A stretch of DNA of 64,000 bases from Bryobacterales bacterium (GTDB taxonomy: Bacteria > Acidobacteriota > Terriglobia > Bryobacterales > UBA6623): the NCBI GenBank assembly GCA_026713545.1, contig JAPOOG010000150.1:100023-164022 (forward strand). The letters run 5' to 3'. The notes under the pieces are model-generated. The model was not told where the DNA came from. It made no database searches and saw only the letters and a list, made by a program, of their open reading frames with translations. The position numbers were made by a program, and so were the translations under genes. Positions 25,615 to 35,078 of this stretch are shown one piece after another; position 1 is the first letter of the stretch, and the number at the start of each line of letters is the position of its first letter.

Positions 25615-27318
25615 TCAGCGTGTCAGATAGTAGCTGAGCGCTCGCAGATTGTCCGCGAACGTACTGGATCGGATCACCTTTTCCGGGGGTGGGATGTCCC
25701 CCGGGTAGACCCGCAGATACTCGTCTTCCTTGATGCGATGGACGGCGTCGCCGATAGTGACGGTCATGTCCTCGGCGGCGAACAGTTGCAACACCTGATC
25801 CGTCGGATCGATGACTCCTTCTTCAACCCAAGCGCCCCGATCGCTCAACGACGACAAAGCGGCGGCAGCGCGGTCGCGAATATCCACTTCGGCAGGCTCA
25901 TCGCCCTCATCCTGATTCCAGGGTGAAAGACCGCTCAAGCGGTCGGGACGCCTGAGTGTCTTTGGGTCGGCCACCTTGATGCGTTCATACTCGGCTCGGA
26001 TCTGCGGCAGTTGGTCTCCCCGAGTCAGAACGCCGTAGTGCGTGATGACTGATTCGTCGCTATAGCTGACCTTGTAGCCTCCGAGCAATTCGCTGGAGCG
26101 TCCCAGGACGTTCACGCGGGTGCCTTTAGTGATGTAGAGCGGCCGGTTCGTTTCGAGTTCGTAGAATCGCGCCAGGCAAATCGAGCCCGGCGGACAGGCG
26201 CGGGCTCGGTACTTCGAAGGGTTGTCCGTCTCAGGCAACACGGACTTCTCGTAGTATTCAAGTGCTCTCGGAATCGGGTCCAGGTACTTCTTCTTCCCAG
26301 TTTCGCGGTACAGCAGTAGAAGCGTTTTCATGACACCCTGGGACTCCCCTCCGGTCACCGAGGGCGGTTCGAAGATACGGGCCCAAGCCGGGTGCATGTC
26401 TGCGTCGTATTGCTGGGCCCAGCCGGGCTGCGGATCGGGCATCTGCGCCAGCAGAATAAAGTCGCCACCGCGCTCGGCGGCGGCCTGGTACTTCGGCTCA
26501 TCGTAGATGCGCGACGCTTCGAGCATCATGTCGATCACATCGGAGATGGAGTTGTCGTTGAACGTGTAGTGGCCACGGTAGTCCGGCCCAGGCCATTCAC
26601 GCGACCAGGATTCGGGGTAGCTCGCGCGTTTTACCGGATGTCGGCTCGGATCCGGAAACTCCGTGTAGCGTTGCGGCCATGCACCGTTCGGATACTGGGC
26701 GCGGATCAATGTGTCTAGAGCAAACAGGGCGGCCTCGTGAATCTGCTCATCCTTGAAGTCGAGTTCGCGATCAACACGCATCAACAAACGCAGCGCGGCC
26801 TGCGAAACATTGTCGTCGAGGGTGGTGGAGGGACGGCCGCCTTCCACGCCGGGCTTGACCTTGAAGTCGTCGCAGTTTCCTTCGGCGCGATAAGGAAACT
26901 GTCTCCGCTTCTCCGGGTCGAACTCGATGATGTAATCCCAGCCTCCGGAACAGACTTGCCCCCGCACCAAGGCGCGCGCGGCGTCACGCGCCGCTTCTAG
27001 AAAGAATCTGTCATCCGTGGCGTCGTACGCTTCGAGATAGGCTATTCCGACTATCGGCGTGCCACCGCGTTGGACTGAGGCTTGCGTCAGCCCGCGGGCC
27101 GACTCCGACCGGCCATAGCTCAGGTCCTCGTTGTAGACGAAATGGTAAGCGCCCTCGGTCGATACCTCGTTCCGGTAGAACTCCGCCGCTCGCCGTAAGG
27201 CCGCCTTGACACTTTCTTCTGAATGTTTCGCCGCAGGTTCGTCCGCCACCCGGATAGGGGAGCAAGCCGCAACAAGAACAACAACGGCAAGGGTAACTCG
27301 GGCAAAAAATCGCAACAT
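25615..27318 (-). CDS. Lipoprotein pectate lyase, PL10 family
   Basis: 567 residues from ATG 27318; the frame is open to 27420 but the signal peptide begins here. A lipobox (L-V-A-A-C) places the mature protein on the membrane. The PL10 toroid shows 'A-Q-Y-P-N-G-A-W-P-Q-R', 'Y-T-F-N-D-N-S-I-S', 'W-A-Q-Q-Y-D', 'E-P-P-S-V-T-G-G-E-S' and 'A-R-F-Y-E-L-E-T-N-R-P'. About 130 C-terminal residues beyond the catalytic core are of unknown function. Outside the pectin island at 4-11 kb, but it would act on the same substrate. It ends 53 bases from the miaB start and is probably a separate unit. Confidence 0.85.
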   Translation of the reverse strand: MLRFFARVTLAVVVLVAACSPIRVADEPAAKHSEESVKAALRRAAEFYRNEVSTEGAYHFVYNEDLSYGRSESARGLTQASVQRGGTPIVGIAYLEAYDATDDRFFLEAARDAARALVRGQVCSGGWDYIIEFDPEKRRQFPYRAEGNCDDFKVKPGVEGGRPSTTLDDNVSQAALRLLMRVDRELDFKDEQIHEAALFALDTLIRAQYPNGAWPQRYTEFPDPSRHPVKRASYPESWSREWPGPDYRGHYTFNDNSISDVIDMMLEASRIYDEPKYQAAAERGGDFILLAQMPDPQPGWAQQYDADMHPAWARIFEPPSVTGGESQGVMKTLLLLYRETGKKKYLDPIPRALEYYEKSVLPETDNPSKYRARACPPGSICLARFYELETNRPLYITKGTRVNVLGRSSELLGGYKVSYSDESVITHYGVLTRGDQLPQIRAEYERIKVADPKTLRRPDRLSGLSPWNQDEGDEPAEVDIRDRAAAALSSLSDRGAWVEEGVIDPTDQVLQLFAAEDMTVTIGDAVHRIKEDEYLRVYPGDIPPPEKVIRSSTFADNLRALSYYLTR

Positions 27319-27507
27319 CTTCAAACACGCCTCCCGTAAGTGCGAAACAACGGCCCAGTATGGGTCGGCGGTGATCGGTGCGTCAAGGCCCGGCTTTGAG
27401 GACTGTTGTGAGCAGCGCATTCACACGATTTTCTTCGGGTTGGGCGACAGGCATGATGGCGATTCACTGTTCAGGGCCTTGTCGACAGCCTCAAGGAGTA
27501 CTCACTG

Positions 27508-27860
27508 CTACTTACCCAGAGGCTCAGCGAACTGACCAGCGAGTCGAACCAGCAGCCGCGCCAGCCGGGTGGCGATCGTTCTTGATCGCTGCGCTTCGTA
27601 GTCGGCATAGCGACGACGGGCGGCCGAGAAGATCCTCGATGAGCTGAGCACGACCATGTCTACGAGGTCGGGAGAGGTGTGTTCGTGCATCGCGCGCAGA
27701 TGGTCCGATGCCGAATAGCCGTCGGGCTCACTTGGTTGCCTCATCAGGTTCGAAATGTAGACAACGGGAGCTTACGGCTCGCGAATCGCCGCCGGGATAC
27801 CCTCGACCAACAAGTTGGGAATGACTCTGGTGTACACGGAAGTTCTTGTCAGTGAGCTAT
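27508..27860 (-). pseudogene. Degraded 3' end of yvcK (CofD-like gluconeogenesis factor)
   Basis: Reading leftward, the translation is I-P-N-L-L-V-E-G-I-P-A-A-I-R-E-P, a TAA stop, then V-V-Y-I-S-N-L-M-R-Q-P and D-G-Y-S-A-S-D-H-L. These are the conserved C-terminal motifs of YvcK proteins. Upstream of 27815 the expected G-P-G-S-L-Y-T-S region is only partly present and frameshifted, and the N-terminal two thirds are missing, replaced by the uracil-DNA glycosylase gene. The open frame 27508-27744 is therefore a fragment, not a small gene. Confidence 0.7.
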
Positions 27861-27868
27861 CCTGGATC

Positions 27869-28570
27869 ATGTCTCGTCACGGCGTCCCACAGCTCTTTTC
27901 CGACCTCGAGAAGCAAGTTGTCGCCTGCACCCGCTGCCCTCGTTTACGCAAGCACTGCTTGCAGGTGGCTCGTGTGAAACGACGTGCGTACCGCGACTGG
28001 AACTACTGGGGCAAACCCGTGCCGGCGTTCGGCGATCCAATGGCAAGGCTCCTGATCATTGGCCTAGCGCCCGGCGCCCACGGCGCCAATCGCACCGGAC
28101 GCATGTTCACCGGAGATAGCTCTGGCGACTTGCTCTATCGTACGCTGTATGAGACCGGCTTCGCCTCGCGGCCCGAGTCGACGCACCGAGGAGATGGGCT
28201 CGAACTTCGAGACGCCTACATCACCGCCGCCGCCCGCTGCGCTCCTCCAGGCAACAAACCCACCCGGGAAGAGTTCGAAGCCTGCCGCCCCTACCTCGTC
28301 GAAGAGTTGCAGCTCCTTGCACGTGTGCAAGTCGTGATCGCTCTGGGGCGCTTGGCTCTCGATTCCTATTTGACCATCCTGCATGGTCAAGGGCGGATCG
28401 AGAAGCGGTCTGTCTATCCGTTCGGTCATGCCGTGCAGCACTGTCTTCCCGGGAGCCTGCCTGTGTTGCTGTGCAGCTACCATCCCAGCCGTCAGAATAC
28501 GCAGACAGGACGACTCACTCCCTCGATGTTTCTCCAGGTCTTCAGCTCGGCGCGGCGGCTGCTTCGCTAA
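27869..28570 (+). CDS. Type-5 (family 5) uracil-DNA glycosylase
   Basis: 233 residues from ATG 27869. The open frame back to 27815 overlaps the yvcK relic and is not needed. Cysteines C-T-R-C ... C near the N-terminus and C-A near 150 are the likely 4Fe-4S ligands. Motif 1 'G-L-A-P-G-A-H-G-A-N-R-T-G-R-M-F-T-G-D' and motif 3 'S-Y-H-P-S-R-Q-N-T-Q-T-G-R-L-T' are diagnostic of the UDGb group. It removes uracil and some other deaminated bases from DNA. It is found in thermophiles, actinobacteria and acidobacteria. Confidence 0.93.
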   Translation: MSRHGVPQLFSDLEKQVVACTRCPRLRKHCLQVARVKRRAYRDWNYWGKPVPAFGDPMARLLIIGLAPGAHGANRTGRMFTGDSSGDLLYRTLYETGFASRPESTHRGDGLELRDAYITAAARCAPPGNKPTREEFEACRPYLVEELQLLARVQVVIALGRLALDSYLTILHGQGRIEKRSVYPFGHAVQHCLPGSLPVLLCSYHPSRQNTQTGRLTPSMFLQVFSSARRLLR

Positions 28571-28662
28571 GGAGAGGAGAAAACGTTTAGAATGTGCTGC
28601 TTATCTTGTCTGTCGCCGGTCTGACTTACCAGACAGAAAAGCTTTCGGCAACGGAGAAAAAA

Positions 28663-28691
28663 GATGCAACCACCGATCGGTGGGTTGCATC
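28663..28691. other. Long inverted repeat in the leader of the DksA-like gene
   Basis: A nearly perfect 29-base palindrome (GATGCAAC ... GTTGCATC, centre GATC) lies 32 bases before the start codon. On the minus strand it is directly followed by TTTTTT, so it would work as a terminator for antisense transcription. On the plus strand it is a leader hairpin. Confidence 0.6.
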
Positions 28692-28722
28692 TATACACCT
28701 GGACCGAGAGAAGGCAACCGCC

Positions 28723-29088
28723 ATGACAAAGCGACAAACTGAACTGATCCACCAACGACTCGAAAACAAGTTGGCTGAACTTAGCGGGAATGGAACTCTT
28801 CGTAACGGACTCGTCACGGAGTGGTCGAGCGATCCGATGGATCAAGTGCAATCCCGGCAAGACTTGGACCTCACCGTCCATGTAATCGATTCAACCTGGA
28901 AGACCCGCAAGGCGATCGAGACAGCGATGTCGTTGCTCGAAGCGGGAGAGTATGGCATCTGCCTGCACTGCGGCGAGGACATCAATCCGAAGCGGCTCGA
29001 GGCGATTCCGTGGACGACCCTATGTGTCTCTTGCCAGGAAGAGCATGACCTCGCAGAGAGCGGAAGCCGCCTCGATAAGGCCGCTTGA
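28723..29088 (+). CDS. DksA/TraR-family zinc-finger protein
   Basis: 121 residues from ATG 28723, chosen for the GAGAGAAGG upstream; earlier in-frame codons pass through the leader hairpin. An N-terminal coiled-coil half is followed by the C4 zinc finger C-L-H-C ... C-V-S-C with the 'G-E-Y-G-I-C' lead-in typical of the family. DksA-like proteins bind RNA polymerase in the secondary channel and, with ppGpp, redirect transcription. The DxxDxA coiled-coil tip of DksA is not evident, so it may be a general TraR/DksA-like factor. Confidence 0.85.
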   Translation: MTKRQTELIHQRLENKLAELSGNGTLRNGLVTEWSSDPMDQVQSRQDLDLTVHVIDSTWKTRKAIETAMSLLEAGEYGICLHCGEDINPKRLEAIPWTTLCVSCQEEHDLAESGSRLDKAA

Positions 29089-29193
29089 CGACGGAAGGTG
29101 TGAGCACTTCTGTGCGCTGTGCTCGCAGGGTCGGGGCCGTTACAGCTACATAGTCACTTTCTGCAGGGGAGGCAGCCCGGAGTTTGTCGTGCG

Positions 29194-32082
29194 CTAGGAG
29201 CCGTCTCCATCTTTTGCACCCGGCGAGACGGTAAGATAATGCCCCTCGCGGATGCGAGTGGTGCGTAAGCCGTTCCAGCGTTTAAGATCGTCTACGCTGA
29301 CTCCGAATCGCTTGGCGATGACGGCAAGCGTGTCCCCTCGACGGATCCGGTAGCGGCTCTTGCCCGTCGCTTCAAGCATCGCCGCCCCGCCGCCGTTCTT
29401 TGCTGCGCCCGTCCCGCTGACGATAAGTGTCTGGCCTGCCGTGATGCGCGTCCCATTCAGACCGTTCCAGCGCTGCAGGTTTCTGATGCTCACGCCGAAC
29501 CGTTCCGCGATATTCCCCAAATTGTCCCCCTTGCGGATCGTGTAGACACCGTTCGGAGGAGCCGAGGTGGAGATTCGCTTGGAGGCGGACGCGGTCCGTT
29601 CAGTCCCGGGGAAGTTGACTGCGGGATACACCTTGAGGGTATCGCCGGCTGTAATCCGACTTCCTCGAATGCCATTCCATCGTCGAAGCTCGGAAGCGGT
29701 GACCCCGTACCGTTGCGCGATCGCACCGAGGCTGTCGCCGCGGCGAATGGTGTGGACCGTCGGTTTGGATGCACGCGCCGATGTCGCTGCCTCCTGCCTC
29801 GCAGCAGCTCGAACCGGGGCCTCGCTTGCGGCATTTCTCCGTTCCGGACTGACAATGAGGTACTCACCAGCCGTAATCCTCGTGCCGCGCAAACCGTTCC
29901 ACGCTTTGAGGTCGTTAACGCTGGCGCCAAAGCGCCGCGCGATCGACGCGAGGTTGTCGCCGCGGCGAATCCGGTAACGCTGCCCGCTCCCGCTAATCGG
30001 GTTAGCAACGGTCCGGCTACTGCTTTTTGATGCCGCCGGGTTGGAAGCTGTTGTCCTCGAACGGGGCCGGACGATCAAGTATTTCCCTTCTCTGATCCGG
30101 CTCGACCGCAACCCGTTCCATCGTTTGAGATCCTCTACTGTGACACCGAAGCGAGACGCGATCGTTGCAAGGTTGTCACCGCGGCGGATTCGATACTGCC
30201 CACCTTCAGAAGGTCCTGCTGCTGAGCCGCCCGTCGATCGGCTGCTTGCGGTCTGAGTCGACCGGCTTGACGTTGCCGGACGCGGAGCCGGTTTCTCACC
30301 AACGATCAGCCGATCGCCAGCTCGGATCCGATTGCTGCTCAGCCCATTCCAGGCCTTGAGCTGCGCTACGCTGACGCCGAACCGGCGCGCGATGGTTCCG
30401 AGCGTATCGCCGCTTGCAATTCGGTACATTCGCGAATTCAACGGTGGTCGCGAACTTGCTGAAGCGGCGTTGGCTCCAACGCCTTCTGGTTTGACGATCA
30501 AATACCGGCCGGCAATGATGCGAGTGCTCGACAGACCATTCCAATTTCGAAGGTTGGCGATCGACGTACCAAACCGTTGGGAGATGCCCCCCAGAGTATC
30601 TCCGCGCGCGATGCGGTACCTTCCTGTGCCGGGTTCGAGAAAACCACCGGCGCCGCCACCTGATGAACGGTAGTAGCGTAGCCTCCTCTGCGGCGTAGGA
30701 ATCGTGAGCCAGGAGCCTGCGGCAAGTTCCTCATCTTGGACTTGGTTGTGGACCAGGATCTGTGACTGCTGGATCTTGTACCGCTTTGCGATCGCCGCGA
30801 GGGAGTCACCCTCCTGTACTTTGTGGCGCCGCCAAGCGAGACGCTTTTCCTTCGGGATTGCCCGCAACTCGCTGACGAACGTCTTGCCCGACCCTTGCGG
30901 CAACCGCAAGTCATAGGAATACGGAGGTGTCGCCGAACGCAGCAGCGCCGGATTCAGTTGTTTGATTTCCTCTGACGTGGTACCCGCTATGTCCGCAATG
31001 AGATCGAGATGGATCTCCGAGTCTGTTTCGATCGTGTCGTACTCGAGCGGCGGCGCCGGATCTTTGATCTCAATCCCGTACATGTCGAGATTCTTCCCGA
31101 CATATGTCATCGCCAGAATGATCGGGACATAGTTACGGGTCTCGCGGCGGAGCAACCGCCGCCGGCTGTGCGTCCAGAAGTCGTAGCTCTTGGTGCGCTC
31201 AACGGCGCGCTGCACCCGATTGGGTCCGCCGTTGTATGCGGCCATGGCAAGGTACCAATCGCCGAACTGGATATACAGATCAAGCAAGTGACGCGCAGCC
31301 GCGCGGGTGGCCTTCTCGGGGTCGTAACGCTCGTCGATGTACTTGTCCTGACGCAGGCCGTACTGGCGGCCACGAAACTTCATGAACTGCCACATCCCGG
31401 TGGCGAGGGCGCGGGAGCGAGCCTTGGGACGGAAACCAGACTCGGCTTGGGCCAAATGAAACATTTCCTGCGGAACACCCTCTTCCTCAAGGATGCGCGC
31501 GATCATGTCCCGGTAGGCGCCTGCGCGCTCAAGAGTGCGAATCACCGTCTTTTTCCCACGGCGGCCCGTGAAGTAGTTGATAAACTGAGCGACCTGCGAG
31601 TTCAATACCACCGGCAACTCGGATTTCGTATTATTCAGACGCTCCTGACGAGTTCCCTCCAGCTCGAAGTCTTCCGGAACGGAGATGGCGTTCAACTCGT
31701 CAATCAGCGCCAACTCTTCTTCTGAAGCCTGCTCCGATTCCGGTACGATATCGGCGATATCCGGCGCATCAGCCGCCAGATCAGCGAGTTCGGATAAGGG
31801 TGTTTCGAGGGGAAGTTCTTCCACTGCGGGAAGATTGCCTTCCTCCGGTTCGGCAATGATCGGATCCTCATCCGCGCCCAATCCCGGACCGGCGGCTTCA
31901 GGGTTGACCGCGTACTCTTTGCCGAGGGCCGCGTCCGCCGGTTCAGAGCCGGTCGATTCGGAAGGGAGATTGGAGGGCGCCTCAGGCGGGGTCACCCGTG
32001 TCCGGGTGCCGATCCCTGGTGCGCAAGCAAGGCATACACCGCACACTACCGGGACAAGCCACTGGCGGGCGAGTTTTTTCAT
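29194..32082 (-). CDS. MltD-like membrane lytic transglycosylase with eight LysM domains
   Basis: 962 residues. Signal peptide with possible lipobox (V-C-L-A-C-A), then an acidic Pro/Glu-rich linker to about residue 150. The SLT catalytic domain follows at about 185-330: 'A-Q-A-E-S-G-F' holds the catalytic Glu, then 'A-T-G-M-W-Q-F-M' and 'A-Y-N-G-G-P-N-R-V'. The C-terminal half has eight LysM modules of about 44 residues (repeat core Y-R-I-R-R-G-D-x-L-x-x-I-A-x-R-F-G-V-S) joined by Ser/Ala/Thr linkers. The enzyme cuts peptidoglycan glycan strands. LysM modules anchor it to the wall; MltD homologues usually carry one to four. Convergent with the DksA-like gene. Confidence 0.92.
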   Translation of the reverse strand: MKKLARQWLVPVVCGVCLACAPGIGTRTRVTPPEAPSNLPSESTGSEPADAALGKEYAVNPEAAGPGLGADEDPIIAEPEEGNLPAVEELPLETPLSELADLAADAPDIADIVPESEQASEEELALIDELNAISVPEDFELEGTRQERLNNTKSELPVVLNSQVAQFINYFTGRRGKKTVIRTLERAGAYRDMIARILEEEGVPQEMFHLAQAESGFRPKARSRALATGMWQFMKFRGRQYGLRQDKYIDERYDPEKATRAAARHLLDLYIQFGDWYLAMAAYNGGPNRVQRAVERTKSYDFWTHSRRRLLRRETRNYVPIILAMTYVGKNLDMYGIEIKDPAPPLEYDTIETDSEIHLDLIADIAGTTSEEIKQLNPALLRSATPPYSYDLRLPQGSGKTFVSELRAIPKEKRLAWRRHKVQEGDSLAAIAKRYKIQQSQILVHNQVQDEELAAGSWLTIPTPQRRLRYYRSSGGGAGGFLEPGTGRYRIARGDTLGGISQRFGTSIANLRNWNGLSSTRIIAGRYLIVKPEGVGANAASASSRPPLNSRMYRIASGDTLGTIARRFGVSVAQLKAWNGLSSNRIRAGDRLIVGEKPAPRPATSSRSTQTASSRSTGGSAAGPSEGGQYRIRRGDNLATIASRFGVTVEDLKRWNGLRSSRIREGKYLIVRPRSRTTASNPAASKSSSRTVANPISGSGQRYRIRRGDNLASIARRFGASVNDLKAWNGLRGTRITAGEYLIVSPERRNAASEAPVRAAARQEAATSARASKPTVHTIRRGDSLGAIAQRYGVTASELRRWNGIRGSRITAGDTLKVYPAVNFPGTERTASASKRISTSAPPNGVYTIRKGDNLGNIAERFGVSIRNLQRWNGLNGTRITAGQTLIVSGTGAAKNGGGAAMLEATGKSRYRIRRGDTLAVIAKRFGVSVDDLKRWNGLRTTRIREGHYLTVSPGAKDGDGS

Positions 32083-32245
32083 TCGTCTGGAGTGACTTGA
32101 ACCCCAAGCGGCCTGCGGGGACCGGGAAAGCTCGTGTGAAGCCTAGATCGTAACAGACAATCGGAATCGGGTCAATAAGCAAAGGCGCCGTGCGCCGCTC
32201 GCTGTCCTAAACAGCTCCCCGCCTCGAAATCATCGTGCGCTGCGT

Positions 32246-33400
32246 TCACTCCCCGGACGCTCCCACATACACCTCTTGCACTCGCCCAACACCTCGTCCG
32301 AACTCCACGCGTTGTCCTAACGAATGAAGGATGATTTCCAGTTCGGCGATCACGCCAAACAAATCCGCAAAGTCAAAGTAGCCGAGGTGCGCGATTCGGA
32401 AAATCTCGCCATTCATGGAACCCTGGCCGTTTGCTACGATCGCACCGAAGCGGGTTTTGAACTGCTCGACGATGTCATTCGAACTGACGCCTTCGGGCGC
32501 CCGAATCGACGTCACCGCACCGGCTGGGATCCCCTTGGCAAAAAGCTTCAGGCCTAGCGCCTCGGCGGCCTCGCGGGTGGCCTTCGCCAGCAGTTGGGCG
32601 TTTTCGATCAGATTCTCACGTCCCACCTCGCGGATATATCGCAACGACTCCGATAGACCCAGCAACAGAGAAGTAGCCGGCGTCCAAGGCGACTCGCCCT
32701 TTTCTGCACTCTTCTTATGTTTCAGCAGGTCGAAGTAGTAGTACGTCGGACGGCGCGGTGCGATCCGCTCCCATGCCTTATCACTCAGTGACAAGAAGGC
32801 AAGGCCCGGCGGGATCATCGCCGCCTTTTGTGATCCGCCGATGACGACGTCAAGGCCCCAGCCGTCGATGTCGAGAGGACTCGTGCCGAGGCCGGTGATC
32901 GCGTCGACGATGAATAGAGCCTCCGTTCTCCCCAGCGCGTCAGCCATTCTCTGCACGTCGTGCGAGACGCCCGTCGAACTTTCTGTCGCCTGCACAAACA
33001 CACCTCGGATCTCCGAGTTGGCATTCAGGGCAGCCACGACCCTTTCGGGCGTCACGGAATCACCGTACGGCGCCTCGAGAACCTGAACATCCAAGCCGAA
33101 AGCCCTCGTGATTTCCGCCCAGCGCTCACCGAATTTCCCAGCGGACGCAACCACGACCTTGTCACCAGGGGAGAACAAATTCGACACAGCGCTTTCCATC
33201 GCGCCCGTCCCTGAGGACGTGAAGACCATGACGTCGTTGGACGTCCCCATGAAGTACTGCAAGTCCATAAGGGTCTGCCTGTAGAGCCGGCGGAAATCTT
33301 CAGTGCGGTGATGAATATCCGCACCGGCCATGGCGCGCACCGCTGGCGGATAAAGAGGCGTCGGCCCTGGCGTCAACAGACGAAGCTTGCGAATATGCAT
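32246..33400 (-). CDS. Class V aminotransferase, alanine/serine-glyoxylate aminotransferase-like
   Basis: 384 residues, typical of the family. 'L-L-T-P-G-P-T-P' at the N-terminus, 'S-S-G-T-G-A-M-E-S' for phosphate binding, 'V-D-A-I-T-G-L-G' (Asp to the pyridine) and the PLP lysine in 'G-G-S-Q-K-A-A-M-I-P-P-G'. Relatives use glyoxylate, pyruvate or serine. Cytoplasmic. A partner for glycolate metabolism could be glcD (43354-44787), which makes glyoxylate, but the genes are not adjacent. It is followed by gatA upstream on the same strand with a 95-base gap, so co-transcription is possible. Confidence 0.88.
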   Translation of the reverse strand: MHIRKLRLLTPGPTPLYPPAVRAMAGADIHHRTEDFRRLYRQTLMDLQYFMGTSNDVMVFTSSGTGAMESAVSNLFSPGDKVVVASAGKFGERWAEITRAFGLDVQVLEAPYGDSVTPERVVAALNANSEIRGVFVQATESSTGVSHDVQRMADALGRTEALFIVDAITGLGTSPLDIDGWGLDVVIGGSQKAAMIPPGLAFLSLSDKAWERIAPRRPTYYYFDLLKHKKSAEKGESPWTPATSLLLGLSESLRYIREVGRENLIENAQLLAKATREAAEALGLKLFAKGIPAGAVTSIRAPEGVSSNDIVEQFKTRFGAIVANGQGSMNGEIFRIAHLGYFDFADLFGVIAELEIILHSLGQRVEFGRGVGRVQEVYVGASGE

Positions 33401-33495
33401 AAAGGAAGAATGGTCGGATGCGGCTCCTGGCGACTCGGATCAAGTCCTTAGCTTAACGTGCGGCGGCGGCCGGACTTGGTTGGCGACACAGCGCG

Positions 33496-34947
33496 TTATT
33501 GGACTTTGAACCCGATGTCGCGCTCGAATGCATCTGCCAACTTCAGCATGGTCACCTCGTTGAAGTGGTCGGCCAGGATTTGCATTCCGATCGGCAGACC
33601 TTCGGAAGTCTCACCGCATGGAACGCTGATGCCTGTGTTGCCCGCCAGACTGCTGGTGAGCGTATAAATGTCCGACAGATACATCTCGAGCGGATCAGAC
33701 ACCTTCTCACCCAGCCTGAACGCCGGGAACGGTGAGACAGGTGTCACGATCGCATCAACGGTCTGGAAAGCTTTCTTGAAATCAGCGGCGATCAAGGAGC
33801 GTGCTTTCTGTGCTTTGCGATAGTAGGCGTCGTAGTAGCCGGCGCTCAGCACGTAGGTGCCAAGAATGATGCGCCGGGTGACCTCAGCGCCGAAACCTTC
33901 AGCGCGTGTCTTGGCGTACATCTGTTCGAGCGTTCCCGTTTCGTTGGAACGCCGGGTGTAGCGTACGCCGTCGTACCGCGCCAGATTTGCGCTCGCCTCC
34001 GCAGTACAAATCAGATAATAGGTCGCAACAGCGTATTCGGTGTGAGGAAGGCTGATCTCCACGATCGCGCAGCCCAGAGATTCGAGAATCTTGAGTCCGT
34101 ACTCGATGCGCTCCCGAACTTCCGCGTCCAATCCCTCGGCGTAGTACTCCTTGGGAACTCCGATCTTCAGGCCATTGACATCGCCGTCAAGCGCCGCTTG
34201 ATAATCGGAAGTGTCGACCTTCGCGCAGGTCGAATCGTTCGCGTCGTAGCCAGCGATTACGCCCAGAACGGTCGCGGCATCCTTGACCGTGCGTGCGAAT
34301 GGGCCGATGTTGTCGAGCGAGCTCGCGAAGGCCGTCAAACCATAACGCGAGACGCGCCCGTAGGTCGGCTTCACGCCCACCACACCGCAGAACGAGGCCG
34401 GCTGGCGAATGGACCCACCGGTGTCGGTGCCGAGCGAAACAGGAGCAAAACCCCCCGCCACCGCCGCAGCCGAGCCGCCGCTCGAGCCGCCGGGAACGCG
34501 TTCCGGTACAGCGGGGTTCCTGACGCACCCAAAGGCAGAGTTCTCGTTGGACGAGCCCATCGCGAACTCATCGCAGTTCGTCTTCCCGAAAATCACGGCC
34601 CCAGCTTTTTCGAGCCGTTCGACGGCGGTGGCGTCGTAGTGCGCAACGTAGTTCTCAAGGATGCGAGAGCCGCAAGTAGTACGCAGGCCCTCAGTCATGA
34701 TGACGTCTTTCACCGCCACGGGTACGCCGCCCAGCGGACCGGGTTCCTTGCCGGCGGCCAACTCGGCATCCACGAGCTCGGCCGCTTCCATCGCACGCTC
34801 AGGGCAGAAGTGTATGAACGAGTTATATTGCTCGTTCTCAGCTTTAGAGACACGCAGGGCTTCATGGGCCAGTTCCCGGGCGCTGAAGCTCCCGGAGCGT
34901 AAGCCCTGCTGAATCTCGTCAATCGTCAAAGTCTTGTAGTTTTCCAT
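33496..34947 (-). CDS. gatA: Asp-tRNA(Asn)/Glu-tRNA(Gln) amidotransferase subunit A
   Basis: 483 residues, normal length. The amidase signature is clear: catalytic Lys in 'G-V-P-V-A-V-K-D', the cis-Ser and nucleophilic Ser in 'P-G-G-S-S-G-G-S-A-A-A-V' and 'G-T-D-T-G-G-S-I-R-Q-P'. GatA frees ammonia from glutamine for GatB to amidate mischarged tRNA. gatC lies 131 bases upstream on the same strand; gatB is 16 kb away (50542-51984). Confidence 0.97.
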   Translation of the reverse strand: MENYKTLTIDEIQQGLRSGSFSARELAHEALRVSKAENEQYNSFIHFCPERAMEAAELVDAELAAGKEPGPLGGVPVAVKDVIMTEGLRTTCGSRILENYVAHYDATAVERLEKAGAVIFGKTNCDEFAMGSSNENSAFGCVRNPAVPERVPGGSSGGSAAAVAGGFAPVSLGTDTGGSIRQPASFCGVVGVKPTYGRVSRYGLTAFASSLDNIGPFARTVKDAATVLGVIAGYDANDSTCAKVDTSDYQAALDGDVNGLKIGVPKEYYAEGLDAEVRERIEYGLKILESLGCAIVEISLPHTEYAVATYYLICTAEASANLARYDGVRYTRRSNETGTLEQMYAKTRAEGFGAEVTRRIILGTYVLSAGYYDAYYRKAQKARSLIAADFKKAFQTVDAIVTPVSPFPAFRLGEKVSDPLEMYLSDIYTLTSSLAGNTGISVPCGETSEGLPIGMQILADHFNEVTMLKLADAFERDIGFKVQ

Positions 34948-35078
34948 CTTGATTACGAAACGGAGCCTGAGAGGACGGGGCGGCGATGGATCAATGAGGG
35001 ACGGTCCTCTTCACACCCCGTGGCGGCATCGCAAGCAAGCGCGTTGCCTCGGGCAGCGCTCGCCATTGTTCACTGTCG

